Under the pieces are notes generated by a model. That model ran no database searches. It was not told where the DNA came from and saw nothing but the letters and a program-made list of their open reading frames with translations. Made by a program: the position numbers and the translations under genes. A DNA stretch of 64,000 nucleotides from Massariosphaeria phaeospora (Eukaryota > Ascomycota > Dothideomycetes > Pleosporales), in contig JAADJZ010000023.1 of assembly GCA_011032825.1 (NCBI GenBank), positions 558,001 through 622,000 on the forward strand. The letters run 5' to 3'. Shown piece by piece: positions 1 to 12,195 of this stretch. Each line of letters begins with the position of its first letter. The first letter of the stretch is position 1.

Positions 1-873
1 GAGGAAGTGTGGTGTCGTTGAGTGATAGGGCAGGTGTTGATGGATAGCGTTGTCAGTTACTTTAATAGATAGATTGTATCATCGCTTCTAAAATGGCCTG
101 ATCTCCTCGGTCGAAAATCCAGCCAATGTCGTATTACACAATACGCTCTCAATGCATAATTTGAGATGGCATTGTAAAGGAATAGGCAAACCCTTAAGAT
201 CCGGTCTTGATCTCCCACATTGTTGAAAAGAAGAAGGTCTCTAGTGGCGATATATCCAATTTCGGGGCTTGTGGTTCATCAGTCTGGTTGTCATCTCGTT
301 TGTGTATAACTGGATTTGTTAGTGAGCATGTGCCGAATCCTGATTTCGTTGCCCTGTAAAACGGCCACCTATTTAGCTTAGGCTGAAAACAAATGAGTCT
401 CCACTAGAGCTACTCGCGCAAACTTTCATACTAGTCCTGACATCCTCTACATAATCGAGGAAAGAGCACTTCCTTATGGAATAGCGACGCAGTTCAGTTC
501 TATATCTACTATATTCATTTCCATTTTCAGACTAGCCCGCGCGTGTAGCGAGCTGCGAACTTTTCACCGATAATAGCATGACGTCAATGGTTTCTGCGTT
601 GTTCACTGGAGGTGATGAGTCAGCTAGTGCGCTGCGCGCAAGCATATATGCTCGGTTTTCTCCACTTCCGACACCACTTCTACGACAACCTCACCCGACA
701 ACTTCATCCGACGGGCCGGTTTGACAATCTACATCGGTAGCCTGTTTTAAACCCTCCGCGGCAGCCTACTTGACCACCCTCCCTCGATATCCTCCATCCA
801 CGCCCTCTAACCATCGGGAACCAAAGCATACAACCCCAGGAACCTGGTACTACAAAGCTTTGTTAAGCTCACA
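1..873. other. Intergenic DNA before the first gene
   Basis: No convincing coding region is visible. The stretch holds one copy of a short dispersed element near 361-432, listed separately. The last 200 bases before the ATG at 874 are rich in C and short pyrimidine runs, as is common in fungal promoters. No TATA box or operator could be assigned. Confidence 0.6.
361..432 (+). repeat. Short dispersed element, copy upstream of the gene at 874
   Basis: This segment resembles 35491-35564 and, in its right half, 59553-59598. Shared blocks are GGCCACC, a CTGAAA(A)CAAATGAG block and a CGCGCAAACTTT block near the right end. All three copies lie a few hundred bases upstream of the ATG of an F-box or 2EXR-like gene. 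The copies differ by scattered substitutions, so this one is old. Confidence 0.6.
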
Positions 874-2223
874 ATGTCTAGCAGTACACCCATCTACAAG
901 CTTTCGACCGAGATCCTTCTACACATCGCGAAAATGGTGCCAACAGCGAGCCTACCCGCGCTCTGTCGTGTCTCCAAGGAACTGCAGCCGATCGCCGAAG
1001 AAGCACTGTACAGATACCTTGTCATTTCTTCGAACGCGACCTCTGCTTGCGACCCTATCTTTCGTCTCTTGAAGAGGGTCGTAGAGCAGCCCCGCCTTGC
1101 AAAATCGGTCAAGTCGCTGACAACGTTGGACATTTACCAAAACTCGAGCAAGTTTCAGGACGATCTCCTACTGAGCATACTCCAGATAATTGACAAGAGG
1201 TTCGCGTCATCGGAGCAGGGCGCTACCTGGCGGGCTAGAGCCGAGGAGGGTCATGAGCTTGCCTTTGTCGCCGTCCTCCTCGCGGCATTGCCCAACATCC
1301 GATCCCTGGACATCGCACTCTTGAATGTTTCAGATCTTATAGAGCTACCCTCTCTTCTACGATCACTCGGAACCTACACTCATCAACCGTCTTCGAAAAC
1401 ATACGACATGTTTCAGAGTGTTACCAACTTGTCCGTGGGGTGCTCAGGTGTAGGACTACTATCCTGCAGCTTCCCCAAGCTGAAGACGTTGAAAATAACC
1501 CAACTCAACACACTGGACATGGACAACTTCATGGACGAGGTGGTGTTTTTCAACCGGTTCTCCTATGATGACCTCTCAAGGAGTACTAAGAATCTTGAAC
1601 AACTCGTCATTGAACTACCGTACGGGTTCCGTGACATTTATTGGAATAATTGGACTGAGTCATTGTCCCCCTGGGTTTCCGAGTTGGCGCTTACCCATGT
1701 GCCGCACCTCATCGTTACGTTCTGTTACATATCGCCACACGAGTACGAACTGATCACTTTCCAATACCTCGTTGACATGATCCATGAAGTTTTTCCGTCA
1801 ATCTCGAAACTTACGATCCCCGATGATTCGTACTTCAGCATGGACTTCATGGACATTGTCGAGCCGATCATGTGTATGCCACACTTTCATCATCTGCGCG
1901 AGCTCGAGGTGTCGATTGAAGTTCTTGCCGGTCATAACTTGGGCGATTACGAGAAGGAGAGCTTGCCAGCCGGACTTCGCAAACTGGCAGTTTGTTGCTT
2001 CCAGATGTGTCATCTTGAGCGGTTCGGTGCTTGGCTTGACACCTTCAAGGATGCAGAGACGACTAAGGGCTTGGAGGATCTGGTTATCTGGGCTGAGAAC
2101 TATCAGAATATCGAGGAGATCCAAGGGTGGGTTGACAAGTTCTATGGAAATCTGGGATTTAGGGTCAAGGTTACTCATTGTGAATATCGCGGAACGACTG
2201 GGCCGTGGATTCTACATACCTAG
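874..2223 (+). CDS. F-box-like protein with leucine-rich C-terminal region
   Basis: The 449-residue single-exon protein begins with an F-box-like segment: YKLSTEILLHIAKMV at about residues 8-22, then LPALCRVSKELQPIAEEALYR at about 27-47. This is the usual fungal pattern of a hydrophobic LP.E(I/L)L..I helix followed by L..VSK..R.IA...LYR. The rest is leucine-rich without a catalytic motif and is likely a divergent LRR-type recognition region. Proteins of this kind join SKP1 and cullin-1 in SCF ubiquitin ligases and bind substrates through the C-terminal part; that role is inferred. The ATG at 874 starts immediately before the F-box. A short element shared with two other F-box/2EXR-type genes lies about 450 bp upstream. 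The target is unknown. Confidence 0.75.
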   Translation: MSSSTPIYKLSTEILLHIAKMVPTASLPALCRVSKELQPIAEEALYRYLVISSNATSACDPIFRLLKRVVEQPRLAKSVKSLTTLDIYQNSSKFQDDLLLSILQIIDKRFASSEQGATWRARAEEGHELAFVAVLLAALPNIRSLDIALLNVSDLIELPSLLRSLGTYTHQPSSKTYDMFQSVTNLSVGCSGVGLLSCSFPKLKTLKITQLNTLDMDNFMDEVVFFNRFSYDDLSRSTKNLEQLVIELPYGFRDIYWNNWTESLSPWVSELALTHVPHLIVTFCYISPHEYELITFQYLVDMIHEVFPSISKLTIPDDSYFSMDFMDIVEPIMCMPHFHHLRELEVSIEVLAGHNLGDYEKESLPAGLRKLAVCCFQMCHLERFGAWLDTFKDAETTKGLEDLVIWAENYQNIEEIQGWVDKFYGNLGFRVKVTHCEYRGTTGPWILHT

Positions 2224-3079
2224 GTATGTCTGAGAGGACAATCTGAGGGGCTAGCGTCTGGATTAGACAGGTCTAACACGTCCCAACTTGGCACTAGATA
2301 GTGCGGTCAAGATCGAATTTCGTTCCGGTTTGGATTGGCACACGCAGATTAAATAGCGCGAGATTACTCTGGAAGTTTGTGTCGACTGTCGCAAAACTTA
2401 ACGTGGAAATACAATGAGGTTTAATTTGACGCCGATCAATGGTTCTGAAACGCACTCTTACTCGTGACATCTCTAGAAGGTATAGCATTCGTGCAAAAAG
2501 TATAACGAACAGGGTGGAGAAGTGCGACAGTGTCTTCGGCGATTACAGAGCTTGAGATTTCCACCCATTATTCAGGTTGCACTTTCAAAGATCTTCTCGA
2601 ATGGATTGAAGATGAAGTTGAAAATAAGACTCAAACTGGTAATTAGGGTGGAGAATCACGATAGGTGATTCAAGGGCGGCTCCATTAAGTTTTAGTCATT
2701 TCGAGAGATTCACAGGCTCATTTGGTGTCTTTTGGATGAGGTTTCGGACACTGGGATGGCTTCCCTGCCGCTCGAGTTCATTCCGTAGATAGCCTTGTTT
2801 CACATAGTATATGGACCCCACGCTGGTTACGCTGCTCACAAACGAGGCATGTCGCAGGAGCTGTTCACCGTTTTTCTTGGTCGTATGTCACTCACCGGTC
2901 CCGATTGGGACTAGTCCGTGCAGCTAGCGCGCCTCCTCTCCCCAATACAAATTCTTCTTTTGACACCTCTCTTTTACCACAACACCGCGCCACACCCAAA
3001 CTCACGAAAAATTTCCGGGAGACGCTGCTCCTCATATCATACACTACAACAGCTCACACAAACTCCCATCGGACTCGCC
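2224..3079. other. Intergenic DNA
   Basis: I see no gene here. Small open frames lack family resemblance and start context. The last 180 bases are C- and A-rich leader-like sequence before the ATG chosen at 3080. Confidence 0.55.
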
Positions 3080-3769
3080 ATGAACGATAACACTCGACCA
3101 CCCGATCTCGAGGTCGTATCACAACAGCTCAATCAATTGACTGTAGGCCCCGACACCCACGATCATGAACAAGATGAAGCTACACTACAACCTCTGCAGA
3201 TGACGTTGCCGTTTCTGTCTCTCCCGAGCGAGATTCGGATCGTCATCTACAAACACTGTTCACCACTATCCTCGAGGCCCTTTCACGCGCATCGCGGTCT
3301 GTATCTTTCCTGCCAGCAGGTGAAGGCTGAGTTCGAGCACGAGTACTTGAATGTCATCAATGAGTCTCTCGAGACGACTATCCAAGCGGCGTGGTCGCCC
3401 ATCTCCAACAATGAAGAGATCTTCATCCATCGCGACCCCATCAAGCAAATGTCCGACCTACGAAACCTCGATGTGCGCATCGAACTTCCAAACAACCCCA
3501 AACAAAAGGGAATCAGAGTCTACGACATGCAATTGTTCGTGAATTTCCTCAAATGCTCTCTGGCCTGTACCACGCTCTCGTTCCATCGGCCGCCGCTATC
3601 GGTTTTGGATACTTTGGGGCAATATCGGGTCTTGAAAGAGATGGCACAGAAAGACTCAACGCTTCCCAATCAACAGCTGCCTAGAGGGAGGCTATACAGC
3701 GATCTTGCCTGTGACGACGGGTCGCCGCTGGGGGGAAGAAACGCACTGCTCTCAAGGAGGCGTTGCTGA
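3080..3769 (+). CDS. Small F-box/2EXR-like protein
   Basis: The frame is open from 2918, but I chose the internal ATG at 3080 because it follows a C-rich leader and gives a soluble N-terminus. That makes a 229-residue protein. The recognisable part is PFLSLPSEIRIVIYKHC, about 42 residues in, matching the LPxEIRxxIY signature of fungal F-box/2EXR-like proteins. It is followed by a LYLSCQQVKAEFEHEYL segment typical of their second helix. The last 30 residues are low in hydrophobics and rich in Arg and Gly, and may be frame-shifted relative to relatives. Function is unknown. Similar genes at 26516, 27840, 35722, 56498, 58262 and 59805 suggest a local family expansion. Confidence 0.6.
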   Translation: MNDNTRPPDLEVVSQQLNQLTVGPDTHDHEQDEATLQPLQMTLPFLSLPSEIRIVIYKHCSPLSSRPFHAHRGLYLSCQQVKAEFEHEYLNVINESLETTIQAAWSPISNNEEIFIHRDPIKQMSDLRNLDVRIELPNNPKQKGIRVYDMQLFVNFLKCSLACTTLSFHRPPLSVLDTLGQYRVLKEMAQKDSTLPNQQLPRGRLYSDLACDDGSPLGGRNALLSRRRC

Positions 3770-4213
3770 GTCAATCAATCTTCAACTTACTGGACTCTTA
3801 ACTCCAACGTTACGGCATGCGCATTGGCCACCGGACCTTCGATTCGGTCTGAAGAGTTGAAACCTCACTCTTGTTAGTTTTGGCGACAACGCGTCGGTCG
3901 ATTGCGATGTAGACTATAGCTGTTACTAGTCCAGTTCTGTCTTACTTTCATTTATGCACTCTGAGAAAAGTTCCCACAGGCGGCAACTTCCGAAAACCGT
4001 GAGTGGGAGTCATCAAGGCTATATCTCGGGAATTGTAGGGTTGGTGTTTGCTATTTTGAATCCGGAGTCTGATGGGACTCGTGCAAGGGCTCGATGGATG
4101 GAAGTCGAACAAGACATCCGATGGAAACTGTAGAGCTACTGCATTACAATTTCATTCGTATATTCCCCATAGTGTTAGTGACTCCACTCCACTGTGACCA
4201 GCGAACCTTTCGC
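3770..4213. other. Intergenic DNA between convergent genes
   Basis: This 444-base gap lies between the 3' ends of the small 2EXR-like gene and the acetylesterase gene. I see no coding signal, repeat or RNA gene. Confidence 0.5.
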
Positions 4214-5009
4214 TCACGCCGGCTTCCCACTCTTAATCAACGCACTCAACGTCTCATTCCGCGTCGTAACCTTATCAATATCCGCATACTTCTCTACCAA
4301 CAAATCACTCACAATCCTCGCAAACACCACGCCACCCCACTCGTTCAAATGCGTCCAATCGCCCGTCTCCCAATTATACCGACTCGCCGCATCCTTGCCA
4401 ATCGCATTCACGTAGTTCTCCGACGCGATGTTGACATCGACCCAGCGGAGTTTGTTGCTCTCGGCGAGGGAAATGGTTACGTTGCGCTCGACGGCAAGGT
4501 TCTGGGTCACTTTGGGCCCGTTGAAATTGCGGCGCGTGAGCGGGGTGAGGAGGATGGGTGTTGCGCCTGCGGATTTGACTTCTTTGGCGAAGGTGAGGAG
4601 GTTGGTTCCGTATTGTGAGATGTTGACGCCGGATGCGGGTTTTTGGTCGTTGTGACCGAACTATGTAGTTTGTCAACATTACTGGCAGTCCAATCCAGTC
4701 AATTAGTCCTACCTGGATCGTGACGTAAACGTCGTATTTATCCTTGTATGTCGTTACGTCTTTAATTACGTTCCCCCAGTCGCCGCCTGCCCTGAACGAA
4801 GCTGTGGTTGCGCCGCTGTGCCCGTAGTTATGACCAGATGACCCGGGCGCGACAGTTGTCGCGAGAAAGCCGTCGCCCCAGCCACCATCTGGTGCGGTGG
4901 TGGAGTCGCCGGCTAGAAGCCAGTAGACCGGTTTCGCGCGACGGATGTGGGGTGATGTGGTGAGAGGGGACGCCACTGTGAGAGGCAGAAGGACGCTCCA
5001 CCAACGCAT
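4214..5009 (-). CDS. Rhamnogalacturonan acetylesterase-like SGNH hydrolase (CE12 type)
   Basis: Two exons, 5009-4713 and 4660-4214, are split by a 52-nt GTAGGA...ATAG intron at 4712-4661 and give 247 residues. The N-terminus has a short hydrophobic signal-like segment (WWSVLLPLTVASPL). The SGNH blocks are in order: block I GDSTTAPDGGWGDGF with the nucleophile serine at about residue 36; a glycine-containing NYGHSGATTASF block; block III FGHND right at the exon 2 start; and a C-terminal DWTHLNEWG block supplying the Asp-His pair. This arrangement matches secreted esterases that remove acetyl groups from rhamnogalacturonan in pectin. Length agrees with the family (about 230-250). All catalytic residues appear intact. 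Confidence in the fold is high; the exact substrate is inferred. Confidence 0.88.
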
Positions 5010-5911
5010 GGCTCAGTACGTTTTGAAACAGGCAGTAGTGAGCGATGTTGTTGAAGGGGAGGTTAACAGGACTCGCCTGCTAGCGAAGGCCTGGTTGAAT
5101 TATATTCCACATGAACCCATCAATGAAGTGCATCCGAAAAGGTCTTGCATGTCGTGATCCGAGTGTCCGCAGATCTTCTTCCAGAATATAAAGTTTTCGC
5201 TGGTCTCTTGGTGGGTTTCCATGAATGAGAAGACGCTGATTGAATGGATAGACGCATAACTTCTGCATCCGATTAGCCTCAACATAGTAGAATATATTAC
5301 CCGTCCGGGATGTGGGGTAAGGTACCCGAACGCCGGGACCCGAAAAGATCTATAGCAGATCTCTTCCCAAGTATCAGTAGTCGCTATCCCTAAGACCCTA
5401 TTGTTTTGGCAAATAGAGAAAGTTCTGTGTTGAGAGTTTCAAGGTTGCATTAGCAATATCGATCCCTTCAAATGGGGTGGAAAAATCGTATACATCAACC
5501 TAGTAACATGCGTACACTTCAAGGATTCGCTTGATACAGAACATATTCGTAGATGGCCCTCGATCTGAGATTAGAGCTGCTATGTTCAGACCGAGTCGTG
5601 TTGAGGTACATATGCTTGCTGAGACTTCCAAGAGTAGGTAAGACGCCAGCATGCGACGCAAATGGGATGGCTAGAGCACACCCGAAGCTGATGCACAAAG
5701 CGTTAAGCCCACAATTTTACTGGATAGACATCGGATTCGAAATGCAGTTGGGTTCCGATGACCGGATCGGAAGTTCGAGAGATCCGATCCGACCTTAAGC
5801 TAGGCAGCCATGCAGCTGAAAGCAATGGCGACCTCTTCCTAAAATCGTTCGATCATCGCATTATTGGAAAGCTCCCAGCTATTGATAATTATCCAATTTT
5901 TACCCGCAAAG
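5010..5911. other. Intergenic DNA between divergent genes
   Basis: About 900 bases separate the acetylesterase start from the TMEM205-like start. Small open frames here show no family features. No repeat or regulatory motif could be defended. Confidence 0.5.
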
Positions 5912-6478
5912 ATGGTATCTCTTTCGATTACAGATCTCTTTGTGCCCCTCCACTTCCTCACATACTCGACGCTCCTCGGCACCCAGCTCTTCCAAACATT
6001 CGTAGTGGTCAAGATTTCGTATCAAGCACTCCCACGTTCAGCGTTTACAACCCTCCAAAAGCGCATGTTTCCAGTCTACTTCCGTACACAATCGCTGCTA
6101 TTGGTTCTGGCAGCTGCGACATTTCCGCCCTATGGCCCGGCCTCGCTAGTAAAAGAGAAGGGCAATTGGATTGCGTTTTTAGTTGCAGGGCTTACTGCCG
6201 GCCTGAATTTGATATTGTATGGGCCTAGGACGAGGTCGGTTATGATTGAGCGTATCCACCAGGGTATGTGAGCGCGCCAGAGCGATTCACGATGCTAAGC
6301 AGACACAGAAACCCGGGACAGTCGACATCAAAAATCTACGAGTGGCGCAATGGCCAAGCTAAATCGGCTGTTCGCGAGAAACCATGCCATGAGCATACAT
6401 CTCAATCTGCTTACGATTGGAGCGACATTGTGGTACGGATGGCGGATGGCTTCAGCACTCAGTGCTGTATCTCGGTAG
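5912..6478 (+). CDS. TMEM205-like (DUF4149) membrane protein
   Basis: I chose the ATG at 5912, which gives MVSLSITDLFVPLHFLTYS. Exon 1 (5912-6263) joins exon 2 (6303-6478) across a short 39-nt GTATGT...GCAG intron, giving 175 residues. Four hydrophobic stretches are visible: about residues 8-28, 60-75 and 90-106, plus the C-terminal LNLLTIGATLWYGWRM segment. The exon 2 sequence LNRLFARNHAMSIHLNLL is the conserved C-terminal block of fungal TMEM205/DUF4149 proteins, and this is what fixed the splice. These are small four-helix membrane proteins. The human relative has been linked to drug resistance, but the fungal role is not settled. The gene is single copy here and intact. Confidence 0.75.
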
Positions 6479-6881
6479 ATGACATGGTAACCATGAAGCC
6501 TTGTGAGACAAGTAGAAGACAGGATAGCTTCTGTGGTTTGGCCTTCGGAACTGGGGTATCTATGTGTGGTGTAGGATTAGGGCCAGGACCAAGGGCATCT
6601 ACCTCGGGGCAAAGTGTCAAGAACGAGCTTGCACCTAGATAAAGGGCCTTCAATACAAGAATTACTCGTTGAGATGACGCGGCACAAGGCGAGTTTTGTG
6701 CGATGGCGGGTCGATGGTGTTGAGCATGCTCGTGTTCGCCGATCGGATTTGCGGCCTAGATCGGCTTAGTCACCTTCTTGGCGCGGAACCGGATCTTTCG
6801 TTCACATCCGATCCAGGCGCCCACCTGCCACCATCGTTCAACCGTCCACCGCGCCGCCTCATCACCATCCGCAAATACGGC
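6479..6881. other. Intergenic DNA upstream of the Zn2Cys6 gene
   Basis: This is a promoter-side gap of about 400 bases with no open frame that resembles a protein family. I see nothing specific in it. Confidence 0.5.
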
Positions 6882-9217
6882 ATGGAAGAAGTTCAGAACC
6901 CGCTTGCCGAGCGAGCAGCTCTTGCCCGAACCTCGCAAGCGTGCGAGCGCTGTCGAAGCTTGAAGACGAGGTGCCTGCCGAGCGAGAAGCCGGGCGCGTG
7001 TCAGAGGTTGTTTTCCATCTAGAGATAATTTGCGATGCGGCTAACCTTGGTTTAGATGTTTTGCTTCTAAGCGCGAACTAACATGTGTGTGGGCAGAGAC
7101 TCCTCGCCGCGCGAAGAGGATCCGCGGCCCGTCGTAAGATATCGACTCGCCATTTCAATACCACTGCTGATTGACTGACTAATTAGGCGCATCTTGCAAG
7201 TCGAGCAAAAGATTGATGGGCTCGTCGCTAGTCTAACTACTCCAGCTACGAAGCCAGCCGCGACATCTAGTCCAGAAGATGCACCGGCTGCTACAAACCA
7301 ACCTCAGATGCAACGACCATTGGCACCAGGAAGTTGGCTGCCTGTACCATCTTCATTTGCACCTGAGATTGAGCAACCAGATCCAGCCGCCGAAACATCG
7401 CGCGACGTTGAGTCAACGCAGCAATATCTAGAGAAACTTCGGGTAATCCATGACTTTAGCGACAATGCAGACATGAGCCAGCCTCCAACATTCAACAAAA
7501 CTAGCCGGCCTGAGCCATCGGTCGATAATGAACTCGTGAATGAACTGTTGTCGACTGGCACTGCTGATAGTTTGTTGAATGAGTACCGTACCATGGTGAA
7601 GTCGTTTCCGTTCGTACCTCTTGCGCCAGATACGACTGCACAGCAGCTTCACAAGGAGAAGTCAATGTTGTTTCTCGCCATCATCACAGCGGCGTCCTGG
7701 GAAGATCATGGTCGACAGATGAAGCTTGATAAAATCTATCGGACTGAAATTGCCAATCACACCATTATCCGCCCGCGCCGAACTTTGTCTTTGGTTCAAA
7801 GCGTTTTGGTATATCTCACCTGGTATTGCATTAGCCCAATCCTGGCCCTGCTCTGCAACTTACACTACTAGGTATCATTTCACTTTCAGTCACAAAACGC
7901 AGCAGATTTACTTCATGCAACAGCTTGCAATTGGACTCGCCCTTGAGATCGGGCTCCATCAAAAGACGAGGACCGTTCTTGAAATTCCTGGGAGACCAAA
8001 ACCTCCGCTTCCGTCTCCGCACATGCTACGTGAGAGACAGAGAACCTACCTCGGTTGCTATTTTCTAGCATCTATGTAAGATTGTTCTATCATTGGCTAT
8101 GAGACCCTAATGCTTCACAGAATATCGGTTGGACTCCAGAAGCCTAATCTGCTAAAATACAGTGACTATATGGCTGAATGTGGGCATAATCTACAAAGCG
8201 AGCGCGAGTACCCTACTGATGAGATCATCGGTCATCTCATAGAGTTACGTCGCATCGAGGGCCAGATTTACGACACATTCTACAATGAAGAGACTCTCCT
8301 TCTACCTATCAATGACTCACGGATACTTCTCAACCTCCGTTTCATGGAAACGCAGTTGGATGTCTGGAGACGAGCAGGCTACAATGTGGAGTACCAGCGA
8401 TGTTAGTCTTGAAGTCCCGAAGAGATGTATCCCGCTGACTGTCATAGTGCTGAATCTGTCGTTGTTTTTCACGCAACTACAACTTCATAGTATTAGTCTT
8501 CGCCCTGATCCCGCATCATTCCAACAGCATTCCGGTAATCCGACGCAACTGAACGCTCTTCTTTCCACACTCGATGCTGGCAAACGGTTTCTTGATGCTC
8601 TTCTCGAGTGCCCGACCTCGGAATATCGTCTCATACCTTTCTCCGAATGGATGCACCTACCGCATATCTTAATCACCGTTGCACGCCTGTGTATTCCCAG
8701 CGAAGCTCATGCCGCCGCTCAATGGGACGTGAAAGCTGCGCAAGACCGCGTTCGACTTGACATGTACTTAGAGTCATTGTGTTATCGTATGCAAGGGCTA
8801 ACGACTTATAAAAAGGGGAAGCAACCTCACCCGGACTTCTGGTACTCCATGCGATTGATTATGGACTTGACACGGTCTTGGTATTGTAGGAAGATCCGGC
8901 CTGAACCAATACCGATGACGCATCATCCTATACACGATCATCAGACACCTGATTATATGCCCGGGATATTGACACCAATTTCATACACTTCCGGACCCTC
9001 TACTGGACCTTCAACGGGTGGTACAGCAGAGTTTAATTACGGCAGTATGACTGCTTCCAATATGCCACAAGTCAACATGGGCATTCCAAGTGGAGTACCT
9101 GACGATCATTCTTTCATCTCGACCATGGAGGTTGATATGGATCAATTTCTTGACATGCGCATCTGGGGGGACGAGTTTTACCATGAAATGGGATTTGGTT
9201 GCGGTATGCAGTACTAG
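6882..9217 (+). CDS. Zn2Cys6 binuclear-cluster transcription factor
   Basis: Six exons (6882-7006, 7056-7133, 7187-7822, 7872-8075, 8121-8401, 8448-9217) with 45-53 nt introns keep one frame and give 697 residues. The DNA-binding cluster spans the first intron: C-ER-C-RSLKTR-C-LPSEKPGA-C-QR-C-FASKRELT-C, the canonical C-x2-C-x6-C-x8-C-x2-C-x8-C spacing, at about residues 21-50. A basic linker (PRRAKRIRG) and a likely dimerisation segment (LQVEQKIDGLVASL) follow. The middle region, with SVLVYLTW, KTQQIYFMQQLAIGLALEIGLHQK and RERQRTYLGCYFLAS, is the fungal-specific transcription-factor homology region. The C-terminus is acidic and Met/Asp-rich, consistent with activation. Target genes are unknown; the adjacent acetylesterase and TMEM205 genes are only neighbours. 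Confidence 0.88.
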
Positions 9218-9410
9218 TATAACATTGTACATTACTGTTCGGCTTGATTGGGGTATGTCGTTTACCACCTACCTTATGTTACCTGGACGCTGGACACAAA
9301 CAGGGTTGTGTATTTCCCCGCTGTCATGTGCTCATTTTGTACTCTAGTATTTCCAGAGCCACCTCATCAAATTCTCCTCCTCTATCACATTCTTCCAAAT
9401 CTCGAATTCA

Positions 9411-12104
9411 TGGCGGAGGCTTTCGGCATCATCGGTGCTGGTGTCCTGACCGTTATCGAGCTAAGCGTCAAGGTCATTGAACACTGCAAGCACATCTTCG
9501 AAACGACGCGGGATGCTCCGAATGACGTACGGCGCATTTTCGTCGAGATTTCATCGCTCAAAAGCACGCTTGAGCCTTGAGAGTCTTGAGTTTCTCAGAA
9601 AGACAGATGCAGATTTCAGCACAAACATCACACACATCGACAGTGCTATCGATGGATGCCGCGCAATCGTCGAAGATATTGCAAAAGAACTTGAAGATCT
9701 CGATAAGTTGAAGTCGACTGGGACTGCCCAGGGAAGGCTGCATCAGCTGAAGCCGTCGATCAAGTGGTGTTGGAAGGAGGATAAAGTCCGCAAGCTTCTT
9801 GAAGAGGCAGTTCGCCACCGATCGACGATTTAGTCGCCCTTCTTGGGGAGGTCGCGTAAGTGTTATGCGTCCCAAGTTCTACCATAATGACTCACAGTGC
9901 AGACACGATGTGAAAGAGATCAAGAAAGTGGTTATGGAATTGCAGTCGGATCTTGAAGGTACTGCGCTCCCGTCGCCGTCCGATGTGTATCCTGACGTGT
10001 CTAGGCTCGAAATTGAGAGAGGTGTGCGGATGGCTTGAGCAAACGAATCCTACCGTCGACCACAAGAATGCAAGAGAACTTCGCGAAGTCGAAACTAGTC
10101 GATGGATCGGACGTGATGACGGCTTCAAAAAGTGGCTTGCCGCTACGCATCGTTTTCTCTGGATACACGGTATTCCTGGCGCTGGAAAAACGATACTCCT
10201 GTCCCATGTTATCGAACAAACACAAGCATTCTGTGACCAGCTTACAGGCGCCAACGCTTACATCTACTACTATTGCTCATTTCGATGTACCGGAGATGAA
10301 GTTTCATCTTGCCTTAGATGGGTCGTTTCTCAGCTTTGCCGACAACTGCAATAGTACCACAAAGTATCTTGGACCTACACAAGTATAACACCGAACCGAC
10401 TATCACTGAACTTCTCACAGCGCTCCAAGTACTAGTGCGTAGTATAGGTCGCGTTTACTTCCTTCTGGACGCGATCGATGAATGCGAACCTCGAAAATAT
10501 CTTCTTAAACTGCTCCAGAAGATCAACCAGGACCCCGGCTTTGCTACCAACCAGATCTTGGCTACGAGTCACCATTATACTGATATTATAGAGTGCCTAG
10601 AGCCAACATCTAAGCAACTATCCATGTCCAACCGACTAGTTGACAAAGATATACGACTCTATGTCGAGTCCGAACTCTGCAATAACGGGAAGTGGAATCG
10701 TAGACCAGAAGATCTAAGAACCAAGGTGGTAGACACGCTAGTAAAGAGAGCTAAGGGAATGTACGAGAATTGTGGTCCCCTATCATCAGACACATAGATG
10801 CTAATCAAGTATGACAGGTTTCGCTGGGCCTCTTGCCAACTAGATGTGCTATCACGTAAGCGTACTAAACAGGAAATCATCGAAGCTCTCACAGAATTGC
10901 CGGAAACTCTTGATGAGACTTACACAAGAATTCTGCTCGAAATTCACGGCGACGACTGGCGTTCGGTTCGCACCGCGCTTATATGGATCTGCGCTCATGA
11001 ACGTATGGAATTCACGTGTGATATACCCATCAAGTGCGTGGCTTCGGCTGTGATGCAACCCCTAACCGACGAGCCTGATTTTATGATCTTCGAGACATGT
11101 GTGGCTGTCTTCTGCGCCAATCGATATCCAGTTTCCCTAATAGAGAGCCATACTCAAGGATCCATGGAATAGAAGTCGCACCAACCACCTTTCAAGCCGT
11201 CTGGCGCCAATGTTTGAAATTTCTGGAGGGCCCGCGATACGAAAAAGCACACTTCACTCGTAGAGTTGACAATGTTCGTGAGAGTGTACTACTGTGGGAA
11301 ACATCGACACGCACAATACACGAGAGGCGCGCTCTTGCTTTGGTCACTGCTGCATTTTTCAACAAAGCTCAATCAATCTCCAAATTCCTACTGGACGGCG
11401 ATCTCAACCTCGTCCTAGGAGCCCACATCAATCAAGTTGACCGGTGCAATCGTCGGGAATTTCAGGGAACCTTTCTGGAATTATTATGGACCATGCAGTA
11501 CGACATGTTGGAGGGTGAATGCTCAAGGCTAAAAATAATACAAGCCATCACTGCACCTCTGTTGAAGAGTAACGGTGCCACAGTTGGATTGTTAGTGGCT
11601 CTGTCTATACATCGTCCTAAGTTTAGAGCCCATTCTAAGTTACAAAGGACCGTTATTGACGAATGGGTCGCCAAAGGTACTGATCTGAACTATGTTGAAG
11701 TAAAGATGACGCCTCTTCAACTGGCTGTGTCGCGTTGGGACTTTCCTGCTGCAGCACACTTGCTGTATCGGGGCGCGGACCCCCATCTTATTGGGAAACA
11801 TGATGCAATTGAGCCAAGACTCCTCGAAAGTTGTTGGGGGCAACGCAGTCCTCTGAATATTGTCAGGTACATGCCTTGTGCCGCTGTGCTCTACCCTGGG
11901 GTAAAGAACGTTTACGGAAGGTGGAGGGCGCTCATTGAGAAGAAACTGCTGGAATACGGTGCCAAGGACTTCTCCCAGGATGATGGCGGAGCTATAATTA
12001 TTGCGGGGCCAAATACACCGATTTTCGATGCCAGTATAGTTACAACTTGGATTGTCGTACATTCTGACGATGAGGAAACTCAGGGAGATGATGAAGAATA
12101 TTGA
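9411..12104 (+). pseudogene. Decayed NACHT-ankyrin (NLR-like STAND) gene
   Basis: Pieces of one large protein lie in order but in different frames. An N-terminal helical domain of fungal STAND proteins starts at 9411 (MAEAFGIIGAGVLTVIELSV). The P-loop WIHGIPGAGKTILLS is near 10161-10203. A Walker B-like YFLLDAIDECEPRK is near 10458-10500. A winged-helix-like stretch with ALTELPETLDETYTRIL is near 10886-10936. Ankyrin-like repeats (MTPLQLAVSRWDFPAAAHLLYRGADP) are near 11706-11783. Frame breaks occur near 9575, 9830, 10015, 10340, 10790 and 11170, and not all fall at plausible introns. Intact relatives act as intracellular nucleotide-binding sensors in self/non-self recognition and cell death. 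The strand and order of parts are consistent with one ancestral gene of roughly 900 residues. It is very unlikely to make the full protein now. Confidence 0.78.
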
Positions 12105-12195
12105 TTCTGTCCAGATTATACGCAACAGATTCAAAATATCAATGGCTAAGACCATTGGTGAATAGCTTCAATCTACTAGGAATCACATCCCGCTC

